Of a stretch of DNA of 64,000 nucleotides, positions 46,901 to 60,330 are shown one piece after another (within the stretch, counting starts at the first letter, position 1; every line of letters begins with the position of its first letter). The position numbers and the translations under genes were made by a program. The stretch lies in contig NC_084888.1 of NCBI RefSeq assembly GCF_958979055.1, positions 35,087,804-35,151,803 of the forward strand. Direction: 5' to 3'. The notes beneath the pieces were generated by a model that was not told the origin of the DNA, searched no databases, and saw only the letters and a program-made list of their open reading frames with translations. This stretch comes from Alnus glutinosa (Eukaryota > Streptophyta > Magnoliopsida > Fagales > Betulaceae).

Positions 46901-48959
46901 ACAGCTTCAAACAATAACGTACCCTTTAAAAAATTTTATCAAACGAACTTATGATTTTCATTTTGGTTTTTTCGGTGGGTGAAAGTTTTTGCAAAAAGGT
47001 GAATGTGTGAGATTGTGTGGTATTAATTCAAGCTCCATCCCAATCTCTCTATTTGTTTTCTGAAGATGTGAGGCACGAAGATGATGGATATTGTAGGTAT
47101 CGTTCTACTAGCGTGTTTCACCGCCGAGTGAAAAAAGAAATTGTTGTTGATTCAAGAAGCAAATTAATAAGTGGAGCAACTTTAATTAATCAAATCCTAT
47201 ATTGGTGCCAAAGATCGAGGTACCAAATTTTTTATGATGTTCTGTATTATATTTATAACAAACCAAGATGTTTATAGAGAGAAAGCCACATATAATTTTA
47301 TACAAAATCCTCATTACTACTCGTAAGTCTTTTTCTATGAATATGTGAGCAGTAAGGTACTTATTGAATGATCGATTTATGCGCTCTTTTTTCTTTTTTC
47401 TTTTTTTCACGAAAACATTGACTAGTAAAAATTAATTCAAATAAATAATTAATTAAAGCGCTGGCATATATAGGATCCTACATAGCAAAGGGTAAATAGT
47501 TCGAGGTTTACGGTGCACTTGCACAAGACCAAAATTTTTAGCATTAATAAATACATGTTTTTATTATCCAAAAGAAATAAATATTTTTAATACTTTATCT
47601 TGTGACATGGCGTACTAGCTAGTTAAATTTCTGAATTGGTACAGAACAAAGAAAAATGTAATAAACTATTTGTGATTTTTTAATTAATCAAATATCTCTT
47701 ATTTCTCTTTCATATTTTAAAAGAGTTATTACTCTTTTTTTTTTTTTTATCTGCACATTCGTTTACACGTTCTTTTAAAAGAAAAATTAAATGACATAAG
47801 AACAAAGGTTGACATTACTCCTTTATTTTATTTTATTTTATTTTTTTAATGTTTTTATAAATGTACATATGGACTTGGCCGGTCTAGAGAGGGAGCCACG
47901 GGAATTATAAAAGCTTTTATTTTATCCTATTTTTTAGTAATTTAATTCTACAATCTAATATATAGAAGAGGTTAATTAGTTCGTCCCTGAGCTTGGGGCA
48001 TGGCTCCCAGTTTTGAATTTTTTTTTTCCTTAATATATATATATAAATTAGGACTAGTCCCTATTAAAATTAAGCTTACCCCTTCGATCATGCATCGGCC
48101 GGCCTCCAACGAAATTTTTTTGATTCCATCCTTCCAATTGTGACATAATTAAAAGGATTATTAAATTATGTGAATTTAAATCGTTTCATGTATCAAACAG
48201 TATAAAAAGTACTACATCAAGAGAACGGGCGACTTTTGGATGTTCTAATGATCATTAATTACTTGTTGTCGCGACAACAAGCGAGCAGATGGAAATTAAG
48301 GTAAAATCAGAAGTCTGTTTGAACCAATATCAAATATATGTTCAATATTGAACGTTGCTTTCGGGTTCCAATTATGCTCCAAGTGTTGAAGAACCATCAA
48401 GCGAATCTATAATGTTGCTCTCAGGTTCCTTTATCATTCGAACGGCTATATATCAATAACACCAAAAAGTTTTATTTATCTATTTATTTATTATTATTAT
48501 TTTGATTAACAATTAGCTATAGGGAGGTTAGAACATTTAACCTTAATTTATTTTTCTTATTGGTTTGTATTACCTTTCTTAATCTTCTTTACCTCTCACA
48601 TTTTTTGTATAAATATAATTATTAATTATATGATCAAGTCAAAACATGCAATAATACATATGTATTTTTATAGGACCCTTATTTTAATGGTAGACATAGG
48701 CTTTTAAGGCCGAACCATCCTAGTTAAAATTATTGTGTCTCTTTGACTCTCTCCAATTCCGCTATTTTCTTACAAATCCCATTTTATTTCATAAATTTAT
48801 ACAAAAGAAGAGTTTCTCTGTCATTCCAGCCAATTACTTTGCTATTCTTCAGAATCAACAAAGTTAACTATATTGCCCTTACTAGTATTGTTTCTAAAAT
48901 CAAGAGGTATAAGTTATCTGCATGTATTTTAGTAATTTTTTTTTTTGAATAATTTTTTG
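43906..48959. other. Gene-poor intergenic DNA
   Basis: A GAGAGTGGAGAGTGG tandem patch lies near 44171-44200, short diverged repeats built on GGAACGTGGGTTT occur at 45500-45660, and poly-T/poly-A junctions at 46850-46890. The frames present are short and have no recognisable domain. I find no gene. Confidence 0.5.
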
Positions 48960-49160
48960 TTATTTTAGATTTTTTAAATAATTTTTTTAAAAAAATTAAT
49001 AATTTTATGAAGGGTATTTTTGTCATTAAAGGGAATATTGACATTTTTCAGTAATTTAGGGGTGGAGATTGACATGATTGGTAGTTTAAGGGAGTGGAGG
49101 ACATTGACAAAAAGATAGTAGTTTAAGAAAGTTATGTCATATGTGTACTTTTTCTTTTCC
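48960..49160. mobile_element. AAACTACCA-family element, copy 3, truncated
   Basis: TTATGAAGGGTATTTTTGTC, GATTGGTAGTTTAAGGGAG and the right end CATATGTGTACTTTTTC match the right half of copies 1 and 2. No left end is found upstream. Confidence 0.6.
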
Positions 49161-50230
49161 ATAATTATTTCACCAATTATAAATAGTCAAATCAATTTAT
49201 AAATGACTTTGTAGTAAAAGTTGTAATATTCGATCCTTTATATTCTCTCATTTGCATAAAATGTGAAGTAACACGTAAATTTGTAAAAAAGTTGCAGTAA
49301 AATTATAGTACCATATCCCAAGCATATATTTTTCCATTAAGGAAGGCTAGAATAAATTGTCATAAAATATTTTTTAAAAAAATGGCATGTAAAAAATAGT
49401 TAGCTCACTTGACCTAGCTAGGGAATGAATTGTCTTTTAACTCATCTTTTCTCTGACTTCCCTAGATCGAATACAAAGCAAGCCCTAATCTAGGCAGCGC
49501 AGCAGCTACCTAGCTAAGAGCTCTGAAACGTTCTGTCAAAAGATCCCGGAGATTTCGGTGAAAACTGGATAAAAACGAGTGAGCAGATATGCTACATTGC
49601 ATTGAATCGGTAGCTTACCCCATATGGAAATTCCCTTGTCCTCCGGCTACTATTCGTATAGCCCTCTGGCTTTCTGCTGCCCTTCTTTTCTTCATCTTCT
49701 TCTGTATATACGCCATCATCTCTTTTCTTTCGCACTGTTTTTTCGCTCCTTTTTCTTTTTGTTCTATGATCCTCAACGTTAAACTTTTCTTATCATACCT
49801 CCAATGGTACTCTGTGTACTATAGTTCACAAGTACCACTGTACCAAGACTTCAAGCGGGTGGTATATATGCCTCTCTTAGGCAAGGCCAACTTTATTCAC
49901 ATCAAAATATTTTATATTTGTAAACTATTTATATAGTATGTAGCATTACTGGATCGGTATTAAAATATAACGTATGCTTGATAATATAGATCTTTCATCT
50001 TAAGCTGCCAACACATATGAGCTAATTTGAAGCCTTTTTTTTAAGTTATCCAAATTTCTTATAAAATTTACGCAGCGTCATACACACTGTCATCAAATGT
50101 GATAGGAGTAATGAAATCTCCATACGATTAAGCATGCACTAGGAAGTGAATTCGAATATTGTAATGAGATCAATCACTCACTCTCGAGTAGTGTTAATTA
50201 CCTTGGGTTCCATTAATATCCTAATAAAGC
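49161..50230. other. Spacer with one unassigned 115-codon frame
   Basis: The frame at 49589-49936 (MLHCIESVAYPIWKFPCPPA...) has a strongly hydrophobic middle that could form a membrane segment, but no family is recognised. A near-perfect 33-base palindrome lies inside it at 49805-49837. I leave it uncalled. Confidence 0.3.
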
Positions 50231-50332
50231 TAAGTCAATTGGTCTTGAAGGAGTACATGTGATACATGGTTATTCACCGTTTAAGTCAATTGGTCTTGAA
50301 AGAGCACATGTGATACACGGTTATTCACCGTT
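50231..50332. repeat. 51-bp tandem duplication
   Basis: Two copies, 50231-50281 and 50282-50332, open TAAGTCAATTGGTCTTGAA and differ at about four positions. Confidence 0.95.
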
Positions 50333-50850
50333 TAGACCCCTCTGAGCAATTTTTAGCTGAAAGGTGCTACATAATAACGCTCAGTCGCCTTCTGCCCTTT
50401 TAATTTGAAGAAGAAAAAAAAAAAGTACAAGAATTTTTTGATAGTCGGGTTCCTGCTGTAAAGAAATCACATCCCAGAGTGAAGCTGCATGTGGGGTTGT
50501 CACTTACCGTGGTCCGTGGGGGTCTTGTTCACGAGTTAAAGAGCCTTATTCATTAACTTCCAATTTGGGTCCTCCATCTTCTTGACACATTTCTTAAAAT
50601 GGACAGGTGCCTCTCTCTCTCTCTCTCTCTCTGAGTCTCTCAGAGACTAGTGTTATCGAAAACAGTGTCAAATGGTTGAGCGTGAAAGAAAGTAAACACA
50701 TGGTAAATATATATGTGAAGACTACTGTGATCGCATGCGTGATCATACTGATGAGCTATATATCTATATATATACCCTCTGTCTCTCTCTGCCCATTTTT
50801 GTTTCCATCTGAATGTGATGGAAGTGATATGACCCCCCGTCCGTTTACTC

Positions 50851-50891
<41 letters not shown>

Positions 50892-51112
50892 AAAAGTGGG
50901 AGAACTCGGGGCTTGTGACAGTCTTTGACACACTCAAGGATATATACCGAGTCTCTAGAACTGCACTTTTCCAACATCACTCAATAAGATGGATATTAGT
51001 GATCACCTGTGAGTTTACATAGGTTTATGCATGGGTTTGTCAAGAAGCTCATATAGAGTAGCTTCTGATTTCTTTCCATACTCACTTCTCATTCACGGCA
51101 GCCAGCTTTTGC

Positions 51113-51151
<39 letters not shown>

Positions 51152-51728
51152 ACCTATATCCTTAAGTGTTGTACACAAACAAAAATGATTCGGTAGCCTG
51201 TGTACTCTGAAACTAATGCTTTCCTCTCATATGTTAATAATGGATCCTAAGTGGAAGATGGATTGTGAAATGCCCCATTCATGTAAGAAAGAAGAGGAAG
51301 TCTTGTTTTGATCTTTTTTTTATTAATTAATGCATTAAATTAAGGCCAAAGTTTTTTCTCTTAACTGAGTTGGAAGAAATTCTTTCAATTTAATTACTCT
51401 ATTAAACTGAAATATATCCTTAAAACTATATAATAAAAAAAATGCAAGTGAAAACCTGTTTTAACGACATATGTCAACTTAATAAACTTAATAAACTGAA
51501 TTTATAAAATTTTCTCTAACCCAGTTCGAATAAAAACTTTATCTTTAAATTAATAATATATCATGACAATGCATGGCTTGTATCAATGGATTGGAATTTT
51601 CAGCAATATATTTACTATCCATAACATTGTGAGATCGAGAACCCATATAAAACACATTTGTCCTTATAAATTTTGAGCTGCTTAACTACCTACTCAAATA
51701 GGCGAATTTCATGTAAGCTATCTTACAT
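50333..51728. other. Spacer with several microsatellites
   Basis: (CT)n runs lie at about 50614-50632 and 50853-50886, and a compound (GT)n(GA)n run at about 51113-51150. No gene is seen. Confidence 0.6.
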
Positions 51729-52127
51729 GTGCCGTCCAAATTGGACAAGAAAATTGTTGTAAATCCTTATCCGGTATGTAGCATTAATTTTGAAATCAAT
51801 TCAACAAAATGCAATATTTTAGAAAATAAAAAAGAAGGTGAGCACTGTTGGCTATTCCCATTAGAATCATGTGATTTTACATGTGATCATCCATTTTGTG
51901 CATATACCAATACCATGCATGTAGCATATAGAAATGGTGAATATATTGGACATCTTAACACAGTGGTGCATCTTTTTCAAGGCGAGACCGATCGCCGCTA
52001 TTGGCAGCCCTCAACCAAGGATATAGGGCACAACGTTTTTTGGGCTTATCAATATTTCAACGCCCAACAAACTATGGGCTTGTGCTCGATCTTGTCAACC
52101 ATTAACTTTCAATCTATCAAAAAGTAA
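51729..52127 (+). CDS. Doubtful 132-residue ORF
   Basis: The frame opens MPSKLDKKIVVNPYPVCSIN and contains a Cys-rich stretch (CDFTCDHPFCAY) and an aromatic segment (DRRYWQPSTKDIGHNVFWAY). Residue use is more balanced than in neighbouring frames, but I recognise no family and see no splice partners or promoter. It could be a relic of a transposon-borne or cellular gene. Confidence 0.2.
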   Translation: MPSKLDKKIVVNPYPVCSINFEINSTKCNILENKKEGEHCWLFPLESCDFTCDHPFCAYTNTMHVAYRNGEYIGHLNTVVHLFQGETDRRYWQPSTKDIGHNVFWAYQYFNAQQTMGLCSILSTINFQSIKK

Positions 52128-53242
52128 GAAAATAGATCCATTAGTTTTTGGGCCCATTTTAGCCAGACATGCAATGGGCTTAAATTACTGCAGCCCAAGT
52201 CACTACCAGTAAAGGTAGGCCTGGTTTATTCACCAACTTATTGGTGGATTAACTTCTTTGTCAATGACCTAAATCCATCCATTTAACCGCCAGCATGTCA
52301 TTGAAAGGGTGTTAATTTTTTCTAATGGCTAGCTAACATGGCTCCAATCACACGCCGACACATATCACGGTGTCAACAAGTTATAAAATAATCATGAGAA
52401 ATGATTTATTTCTTCTCCTGGTCCTTCCCTCATCCTTCCCATTTTCAAAATCACTATGAGATATGTGGTGTTCATGTGTGAAATCCACACGATCCCACAG
52501 ATCCAACGGCGATTTTGAAAAGTGGGAGAATAGTAGAAGGACCGGTGGAGGATGTATAGTTGTAGCATTAGTTTGGCTAAAGAGACATTTCAGGGAAAAA
52601 AAAAATCAAACAAAATGTCTTAGAACATTAGGATCTTCTCAACTTACAAATAAATCTTGTTACAGTTTTGGTCATTGTTGTAACATGGGAATGATGTCCT
52701 TTTCGGTTGCCTAATCATAAGATCAGATATTCTTGCAATTGCTCCTTCAAGAAATCTAATTAATGATTGTCAAATTAAAAAAAAAAAAAAAAGTTATGTT
52801 TTAATTTCCTCCGATCCGGAATTATATAACTAAACAAGTTTGTTCCAACGTAACAATTAATTAATGAAGAAAGCTAGATAATTAAGAAAAAATGAAAGAG
52901 TATTTTTGAATCCATGATCTTTTTAGAAGATAGTGTCTGCATGAACAGGGAGCAAATAATCTCCTCCGGTATCCATAAAATTACGCATAAGATCATGGAT
53001 CGGAGAGGTCAGCCAATTAAGTCGCAGAGGCAAAGACAAGATAGATTGTATTCAATCATTGTACAGGATTTCCTGTCGCTGCACATAATGTTTGAATCCA
53101 TTTAGTTAGGGTTTATAATTTTAAACAAAGATATTGAAATACAGCAGTTGCTCCTCACATGGAGGCATGTGACATTCATTTATATGTATGATGATGATGA
53201 TATTATCTCTTGACTGTTGTTATGTCAGAATATAAACACTAG
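52128..53242. other. Intergenic spacer
   Basis: No gene or element is supported. Short frames at 52463-52714 and 52914-53105 have no recognised motif. Confidence 0.45.
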
Positions 53243-53630
53243 ACATGTTAAAGCTGGCCTCTCGAGATAAGTTTAATTAATTGTTTAATTAACATGAGAG
53301 TCGAGGTTCGAGAGCTCAAACTTACAACCTTAACATGCAATAACTCTCATTTTGTTCATGAGGTTGATTTTGAATTAAAAATGACAAACTTAAGAATTGG
53401 ATCGATGTAATATTGAAGGTACTGTTCGACATATATATTAAAGTTGACCTCTCGTTCATCCTTTGGCCTTTCGAAATAATTCTAATTAATTATTTAATTA
53501 ACATGAGAATCGAGGTTCGAGAGTTTGAACTCGCCACCTTAATAATAACTCTCATTTTGTTCATCATGAGGTTAATTGATTTTGAATTAATTGAAGTTGA
53601 CAAACTTAAAAATTGGATGCGATATTGAAG
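53243..53630. repeat. Diverged tandem duplication of about 200 bp
   Basis: Copies share GTTAAAG(C/T)TG(A/G)CCTCTCG (53247 and 53438), CGAGGTTCGAGAG (53302 and 53511) and ACTCTCATTTTGTTCATCATG-like blocks. The offset changes from 191 to 209, indicating an 18-base indel between copies. Confidence 0.85.
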
Positions 53631-56024
53631 TTACTGATCGATAAGAGGTGCATGGCCATTGAAAAGTGTACAACTAATACAATCTATCTAAAAGTATAAA
53701 AAAACAGTAATGATGTGTGAAATTAATTAAAAAATTAAATACATAGAATAACATTAAAAAGATAATTAAATACCTACATCAAAATCTTTGTTAGTGGTCC
53801 CAATCATTTAATTGAAAAAATAAAAATAAAATACATGTACCAAGTAGGACAAGATGTTTTAATCATCTATATATATAACTTAATCAATTAAGAAGATGAG
53901 TTGACCAGTAGTACCCCGTGATCCCAGAATATTAATTGCTCTTCATGCCTTAATTAATGCGGCTGTTTTGGCTCTTCATTTGTTAATGAGCTAAGTTAAT
54001 TATACCCTTTTTGTAATGAAAAAAATTCTCTTGTTCATGATGATATTGTGGAAATGTAATTGAAAAAAAATCATTCATTTCCTGTATATATATGTATATG
54101 AAAAAAATCATTCATTTAGATCAATACGTGTTCATATATGTGAAAAGATGATTATATCTCTCTATTAGGGTTTTTTCACGTTTAGAAAAAAGAAAGAAAA
54201 GAGTTTTAAAGGAAGCTAATGCTAGCGTTCTAATATCAATTTGGTAAAAATCCAAACAAATATCTTGAATTTAGAATGAATGTAAACTCGAGTTTCGAAT
54301 CTATCAAATTGAAAACCGGAGTATAAAGGCCTATCTACCTAATTCTTGTAATAGAAAAGTAGGTAGCCGGCGCCGCACATGCCTGAGGTTGAGAGTGTTT
54401 CAAAATTTCAATGTTAGTTGAAAGTCATTATTTTAATTTTTGGCAAACGTTCCCTAAGAAGTGTGGGACACATCTCATGTTACGTTGCCGAATCTAAAAT
54501 GCTACCCTTTCCAGTAAACATGGCGTGCTCTATGGAAGCTGCTCCTCCTTTTCCAAGTCTCTTCAATAAATTATACAAAAAGAAAAAGAAGTCTCTTATA
54601 TATTCCATAGTTTTTCTTTTTCCTGATGATTGATGATTCCTTGCGCCAAAGAAAGCGAAGCCAATACTGTTTTTTGTTTTCTATTATATTATATATATAT
54701 ATATATATATATGTCTTCTATTAATATCATATCTCAACTTGTATTTTATGGGAGATACTAGGCAGTAGTCTAGGCAATGCAATGTGCCGGAAAAGTGATC
54801 AGTAATGTACTTATAATACTGTTTTTTGGAATTTTAAACCTTTAGTACGTTCATGGAAATCCAAAAGTAGTGTAACAATGAACCGCAACGATATAATATT
54901 GTTTGTTTTTAGCTCGTCTGAATCAAATTTTTTAGGATATTATACATCTTTTTAATACTTTCACGTAAGCACGCTCAACTGTGAAGTTCTCATAGGTCCA
55001 TGGCCATCATGTCTTTAAAGTGCGTTGTGTCAAAAATTATGCGAATATAATTATAATCGCATCCACATTTCCACGTAGACGTTACAAGTACTCTCCGATG
55101 TTGCAAGTGGGAAACCTGCTCAATGGAAGAGTCTGTGGTGAGAATACTACTGGCCGGTATGAAACTTGCGGCAAGCAAGAAATATTTTCAGGGAATATTA
55201 TTGTAAGTGAGAAAATTAATAATGGAGTGCAAAAGGAAGTAATTAAGAGAAACTGTTCATCCTAGCTAGAAGAAGATTCTTATTTGTTCATGGAAACGTT
55301 GACTTACTATATAGCTAGCATATGTATTGCAGTTTTTTTTTTTGTTAGGAAATATGTTAGGTTTTCAGTATTGGCAATTTCAATATTAAAACAAGTTTTG
55401 TTGTAATCTTTAGATTCAAGATTTAGTCGGGATCAAAATGCGATCGAAGAAGCATCAATAATTGAAGTTAGAGATAGCTCGATCGATCATGGATCGAGGA
55501 TCGACCGAGATGAAGTCCAGGCCATTTTCACTTTAGAAGTCTAGTTATTGACATCATGAAGGTTGGTGCAGCACTAAAAGCAATAATAACCCACAACTGA
55601 CAAAAAATAAATAGATTGGCAGAACTTGGTAATGAATAGGGAATTTATCAACTCCATAGTTTGATAGTAAAATGCATTGATTTTGATCTTTATTAGATAC
55701 AAGATCTTTGTTGGAGATAGTCTGAGAAAGGGCAGAAAAATATCCTTAAATTATATTAAGGAATCAATCATTCCACCACAGAATAACCACATGCATACCA
55801 GAAATACAAGCAAGTTGGTATCATCCAAACGTCTCGATCTGCTGCTTTCTTGTTGATAAGCATAAATACTCAAACAAGAAAATTAAATATTAATTTGACC
55901 TTGATCGACCAAAGATATGGGGAATGATATATATATATCATCTCCCCCTTAACGTCTCTCTCTCTCTCTGATCTCACTGATGAAGTACGTACCATGCAAT
56001 TAACGTTTAATTAAGTTTAATTTA
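53631..56024. other. Intergenic spacer
   Basis: A (TA)n tract lies at about 54685-54712. Frames at 54418 and 55020 have no recognised domains. Nothing else is supported. Confidence 0.45.
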
Positions 56025-56330
56025 CAGGGTTGTTGGTATATGAACTCTAGATTCTCATAGGTTAACAACTCCACTGGTTTGAAGGTTTAGATATATCGAT
56101 CACATGGGGGCGGCATGCATGTGATCGATAATTTCATCCGACTTGATAGGCAAACAATGGCTAAATTGACCAGACACGGACTGAGGTGATCGACATTAAT
56201 CGAAAGTTGCAGGGTTGTTGGCATATGAACTCTTTAAATACTCACAGGTTATATATATAAGGACGCCACTGGTTTGAAGATATAGAACATAGCTCACATG
56301 GGGGCCATCAGGCCATGTGATAATTTTCCA
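56025..56330. repeat. Direct duplication with 185-bp spacing
   Basis: CAGGGTTGTTGG(T/C)ATATGAACTCT occurs at 56025 and 56210, each followed by CCACTGGTTTGAAG and TCACATGGGGGC. The copies share about 110 bases. Confidence 0.85.
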
Positions 56331-58004
56331 GATGGGGACACTGTTTCGAGTCTTTTGGTTGAAAATTGTAACATGATTGTACATATCTAAATTAAGGGAC
56401 TCGTTGACATGAACGGTTACGTGTTAAAAGATTAATTAAATAATTGAAGCATAGGTCCTGAAATCAAACTACGTCTCGTATCAACTTAAGCTCGTAGAAA
56501 CGTCAAGTTAATAGTTTTTTTCATTATGTTTTGAGCTGAAACACCACAGACCAAAAAGAAGGGTGTGTGAGGGGAAACTGCATGCAGTAGAAGTTGACAT
56601 TAAAGGGGAACAACACGAAAGCAGAGCAACATGAATACCATTAAGAAACATTTCCTATTATGAAATGGTGCTTCTCTAACGACATAAAAGACAAACAGTA
56701 TAAGATAAGCTGGTGAGCACATTAATTCTAAGGAAAAGAACAAGAAACATGGCTATGGCTATAAGCCTATAAGCCTGCATTAAAAGCAATATTAGTGGTC
56801 CCAAACTTTTGAATGAGAGAGGGCAAGAAAAGAAAAAAGGGTGACGACCGAGTAGGACAAAATGTCTTGATAAATTATAAAACCCGATTAAGATAAGCTT
56901 AGTTAGAAGACAATGCTAAACAGCCCCATGATCACAGATGCTGCCTCTTCAATACTTAAATGGGCTACTTTGCTTCTGTATATGGTACAAAAGCTCAATC
57001 AGATGTTCTTGTGAACGCAGTTGCATGCATTTTGCATTTGAGAAAAGATCATTTGACTGGTCAATTTAGTTAATCAAAAGCAAAACAAAGATACCGATTA
57101 AGATTCGGATGGAAGAAAGCGAGAGAAGTATTTTTAGTGTGAATGTTCCCTATCGTATGAACACGGCAGGCCGAAAAGGTAGCTGCATGCGCCCAATTTT
57201 GCGTTTCTGTTTTATATATACGCGAGTCTTCAAAAAGTAAATGAAGCGTTAATGATTGATGATGCCTCGGCACAGAGAAAGAGACGACTGGATTCGAAAT
57301 TAGTTAGTGGAAGGTAGTCTCAGAAATAACTTAGCCAATTAGCCATAGAATAAGAGCTAGCTAGACTAGTTGTGCTTTATTTATTCATTTCCGGCCACTT
57401 GGGTGGGAAATTTACTATGCTGTCAATGGTGAGTTACACCCATTTGAGTGAAGACGAAGCAATTAATTAAGATAATAATGCATTCAGTTAGGTTGTAATA
57501 TTTAAGCAGCAACAAAATTTCATGTTTGTTCATGTTAGGTTGTGTGAAACTTTGTCAATTGTGATCCTCAAGACATATGGCCTGTTTTTCCATGGGAGCT
57601 TGTCTGGTATTTCTGGACAATAATCTGATTAGTAAGAATGGAAATCTATTCTTTTTTTGTTGTTGGTCTGATCAGTGCATTTAACCAAGCCAATGAGATA
57701 ACATGGGAGATGAATCTAAACACACAACATGAACGTCGGTCTCTTGAAATCAATACATTCAATAGCTAGAGACAAGTTCAGACTTTAAGGTCAAGCAGAT
57801 CGAGGTAGATTAAATCCTCACATGCTTTTAAGGTTGATTCTTGATATCGATATATAGGAGGTGGTCAGGAGGGATTTATAGACAACAATCAACATTATCA
57901 GATCGAGACTGGTGGGAATGAAAAATAGGTTGTCTTCCATGGAGTTTATGTCTAAATGCATTTAACCAAACGATCGAATTAATGAGCTAACATGCATGGG
58001 CATG

Positions 58005-58051
<47 letters not shown>

Positions 58052-59974
58052 TATGTTTATGTTGAACCATATACATTCTATATGGACAGATTGAAACTTT
58101 AAGCTCAAGCATACCCAGGTTGAACATATCTTTAATATGAATTCTCAGGTTCAAGTTTTGGATGAAACAAAACCCTATCTTTTCAAACATTTAAGGATGT
58201 CATGTCTCGACACCTTTGATTCATGGAATTCAAGGAATGTAGCCATTTCCATGGTGCAGTAGTCTCCCTTTCAAGGTTGAGAAGATATGGTCAACTTATG
58301 TAGATGAATTTTAAATTAGAAACTTGAAGAAGAATTCCCACTGATTACTAGAAGGATTATTTTCTCTCACAATTAATGCTACCAGAAATGTGGATGTGTT
58401 TCCAATGTTGATTTTTATATCGCAAAAGGTGATCGACAAGAACAACCGAGACTTAATTTGCACCTTAATCGGTCGGGTCTAGTGATTGCTCTAAGAAGCA
58501 ATTTAGTCATTCCATCAGGTGCCACAACTAAGACTTGATCAAAATATAAACACAAATACACCATTAACGAAACATGTTACACTTGCACCGGTGTATGAAT
58601 CAAAGGTGCCAGATCGAAGGACAACTCTTCACCAAGTGTTGCATTGTTTCTGTTTTTTCATAACTTCCATGGAAGTCATTACCTTCCATGAAGATGATTC
58701 AGTGTGAGGATGACCACACTTGTTATGGTGTGATCATCCCTTATAATTTATTTCATCATCTCCTACTTGATCCCACTATAACTTCATGTGATAATTTTAA
58801 TAGTATGATTACCTTAATTGGTACCAATAACTCTTCCATATATACCAACTACTTCATTTGAGATTCTCATAGATTGGTGTCATATCGTGACTGGCTTATA
58901 CACAAAATTAAAAAAATAATAATAATTATAATAATTGGGAGTAGTTTTGGCCACCTTTTTTTTAAAAAAATAAAAAATTGTTGTATTTAACTTTTTTTAA
59001 AAAAATAAATTATTATTATTTTAAACGCTTTACCCCAATATGGGCATTTTGGGGACTTCATCTGCGAAAAACTCATGTGCGATGCAAGTAGATCATTTTT
59101 CATCATGAAAAATTGAAAAGGCTAATAGACGGACAAATTTGTCAACTGTTGAAACTTCAGAGGGATCGATTACCATTTTTTTTAAAAAAAATTGGAAGCC
59201 AGATCAAAAAAAGGGTCTAACTTCCACGGGAGGAGGAGGGAGGAGGAGTTAAATGAATTTTTCCCATTAAAAAAATAATTGTTAGATGTAGTAGTTATAT
59301 CCTATGATAAAATCTTATCGAGTAATAACGAGCATCTCACTTAAAGGGACGAGGATCCTCTCTATTTCAAATAAAATTAATATTATTCATTTTATAGTCA
59401 ATATTTAAAGTAAATATTCATTACATGGTATGAGAGCTATAGGTTAGCGCCCGTATTCGATCTTGTGCCAAATTTTTTTTTTTTTTTTTTGGTTCACTCA
59501 TCTTTTTGCATTTTCAATCATAACCGAAATCAAAATGCCAACAAATATTCATTGTGTGCATTTTTTTTTCTTGGGTTTTCTCATCCTTTCACATTTTCTC
59601 ATCTTGTGCCCGAGCTATTTCTCTTCCCACCCCCACGTGAGTCTCTTTGTCAAGATGACATGTCACACTACCATTGTTTGCTCAACTAGCAAATATCAAC
59701 CACCCAATTCTCTCTTGTTAAAAAAAAAAAAATGCCAAAAGAGGTTTCATGTCCATAGTTGGCCCAATTCCGGTCATAGTAATCGATGCAGGCCAAAGTC
59801 GCCGATGTCCAAGTCTCGGTCATAGTAGCCAATGCCGGCCAGAGTCACTATATTTCAAGTTTCGGTCATAGAAACTGATGTTCCAATGACGGCCATAGTA
59901 CGTAGCCAATTTTTTTTTTTCTTTTTTACTATCCCCTTGATGTTCAAGATCAAACTTCAACGTCCGTGATCTAT
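56331..59974. other. Gene-poor intergenic DNA
   Basis: A (TA)n run lies at about 58011-58048, and a small hairpin (GATGACCACAC / GGTGTGATCATC) at 58707-58740. At 59425, TTACATGGTATGAGAGCT resembles the end of a retroelement repeat plus a decayed primer-binding site. No gene is supported. Confidence 0.45.
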
Positions 59975-60330
59975 TGTTGGGTTTGCAAGGGCGTATTGTA
60001 ACAAGAATTACAAGAACTCAAGAGACAAAAGTTACAAGCATTCAAAAGACAAAAGTTGCATACACTCAAGAGACAAGAGTTATAAGATGATAAATTAGAT
60101 TTATTATTATTAATTAGTGTAGAAGTAAAAGAGACTTGTAACTTTCATACTATTTCTCTATAAATAGAGTCTTGTATACAATTAAATATATTAAAGGAAA
60201 TATGTAGCCAAAGAAAAGGCTTTGACGTGTGGATGTAGGTCATAGATCAAACCACATAAAATCTATGTTTTATCTCTTTCCTTTATCTCTCTTTAATTTT
60301 TTTTTATTTGTTCTTACATGGTATCAGAGC
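59975..60330 (+). mobile_element. Copia-type LTR with primer-binding site, truncated
   Basis: The LTR begins TGTTGGGTTTGCAAGGGCG and ends TTCTTACA at 60318, about 344 bases. CTATAAATAGAGTC near 60160 is a good LTR TATA box. The next 12 bases, TGGTATCAGAGC (60319-60330), are the primer-binding site complementary to initiator tRNA-Met, common in plant Copia elements. Sequence beyond shows no gag or pol reading frame, and no second LTR is found in the window. Confidence 0.75.

Noticed and set aside
56025..56330. Paired repeats considered as a further TRIM element
   Set aside because: No TG...CA ends and no primer-binding site follow the first copy, so it is listed only as a local duplication.
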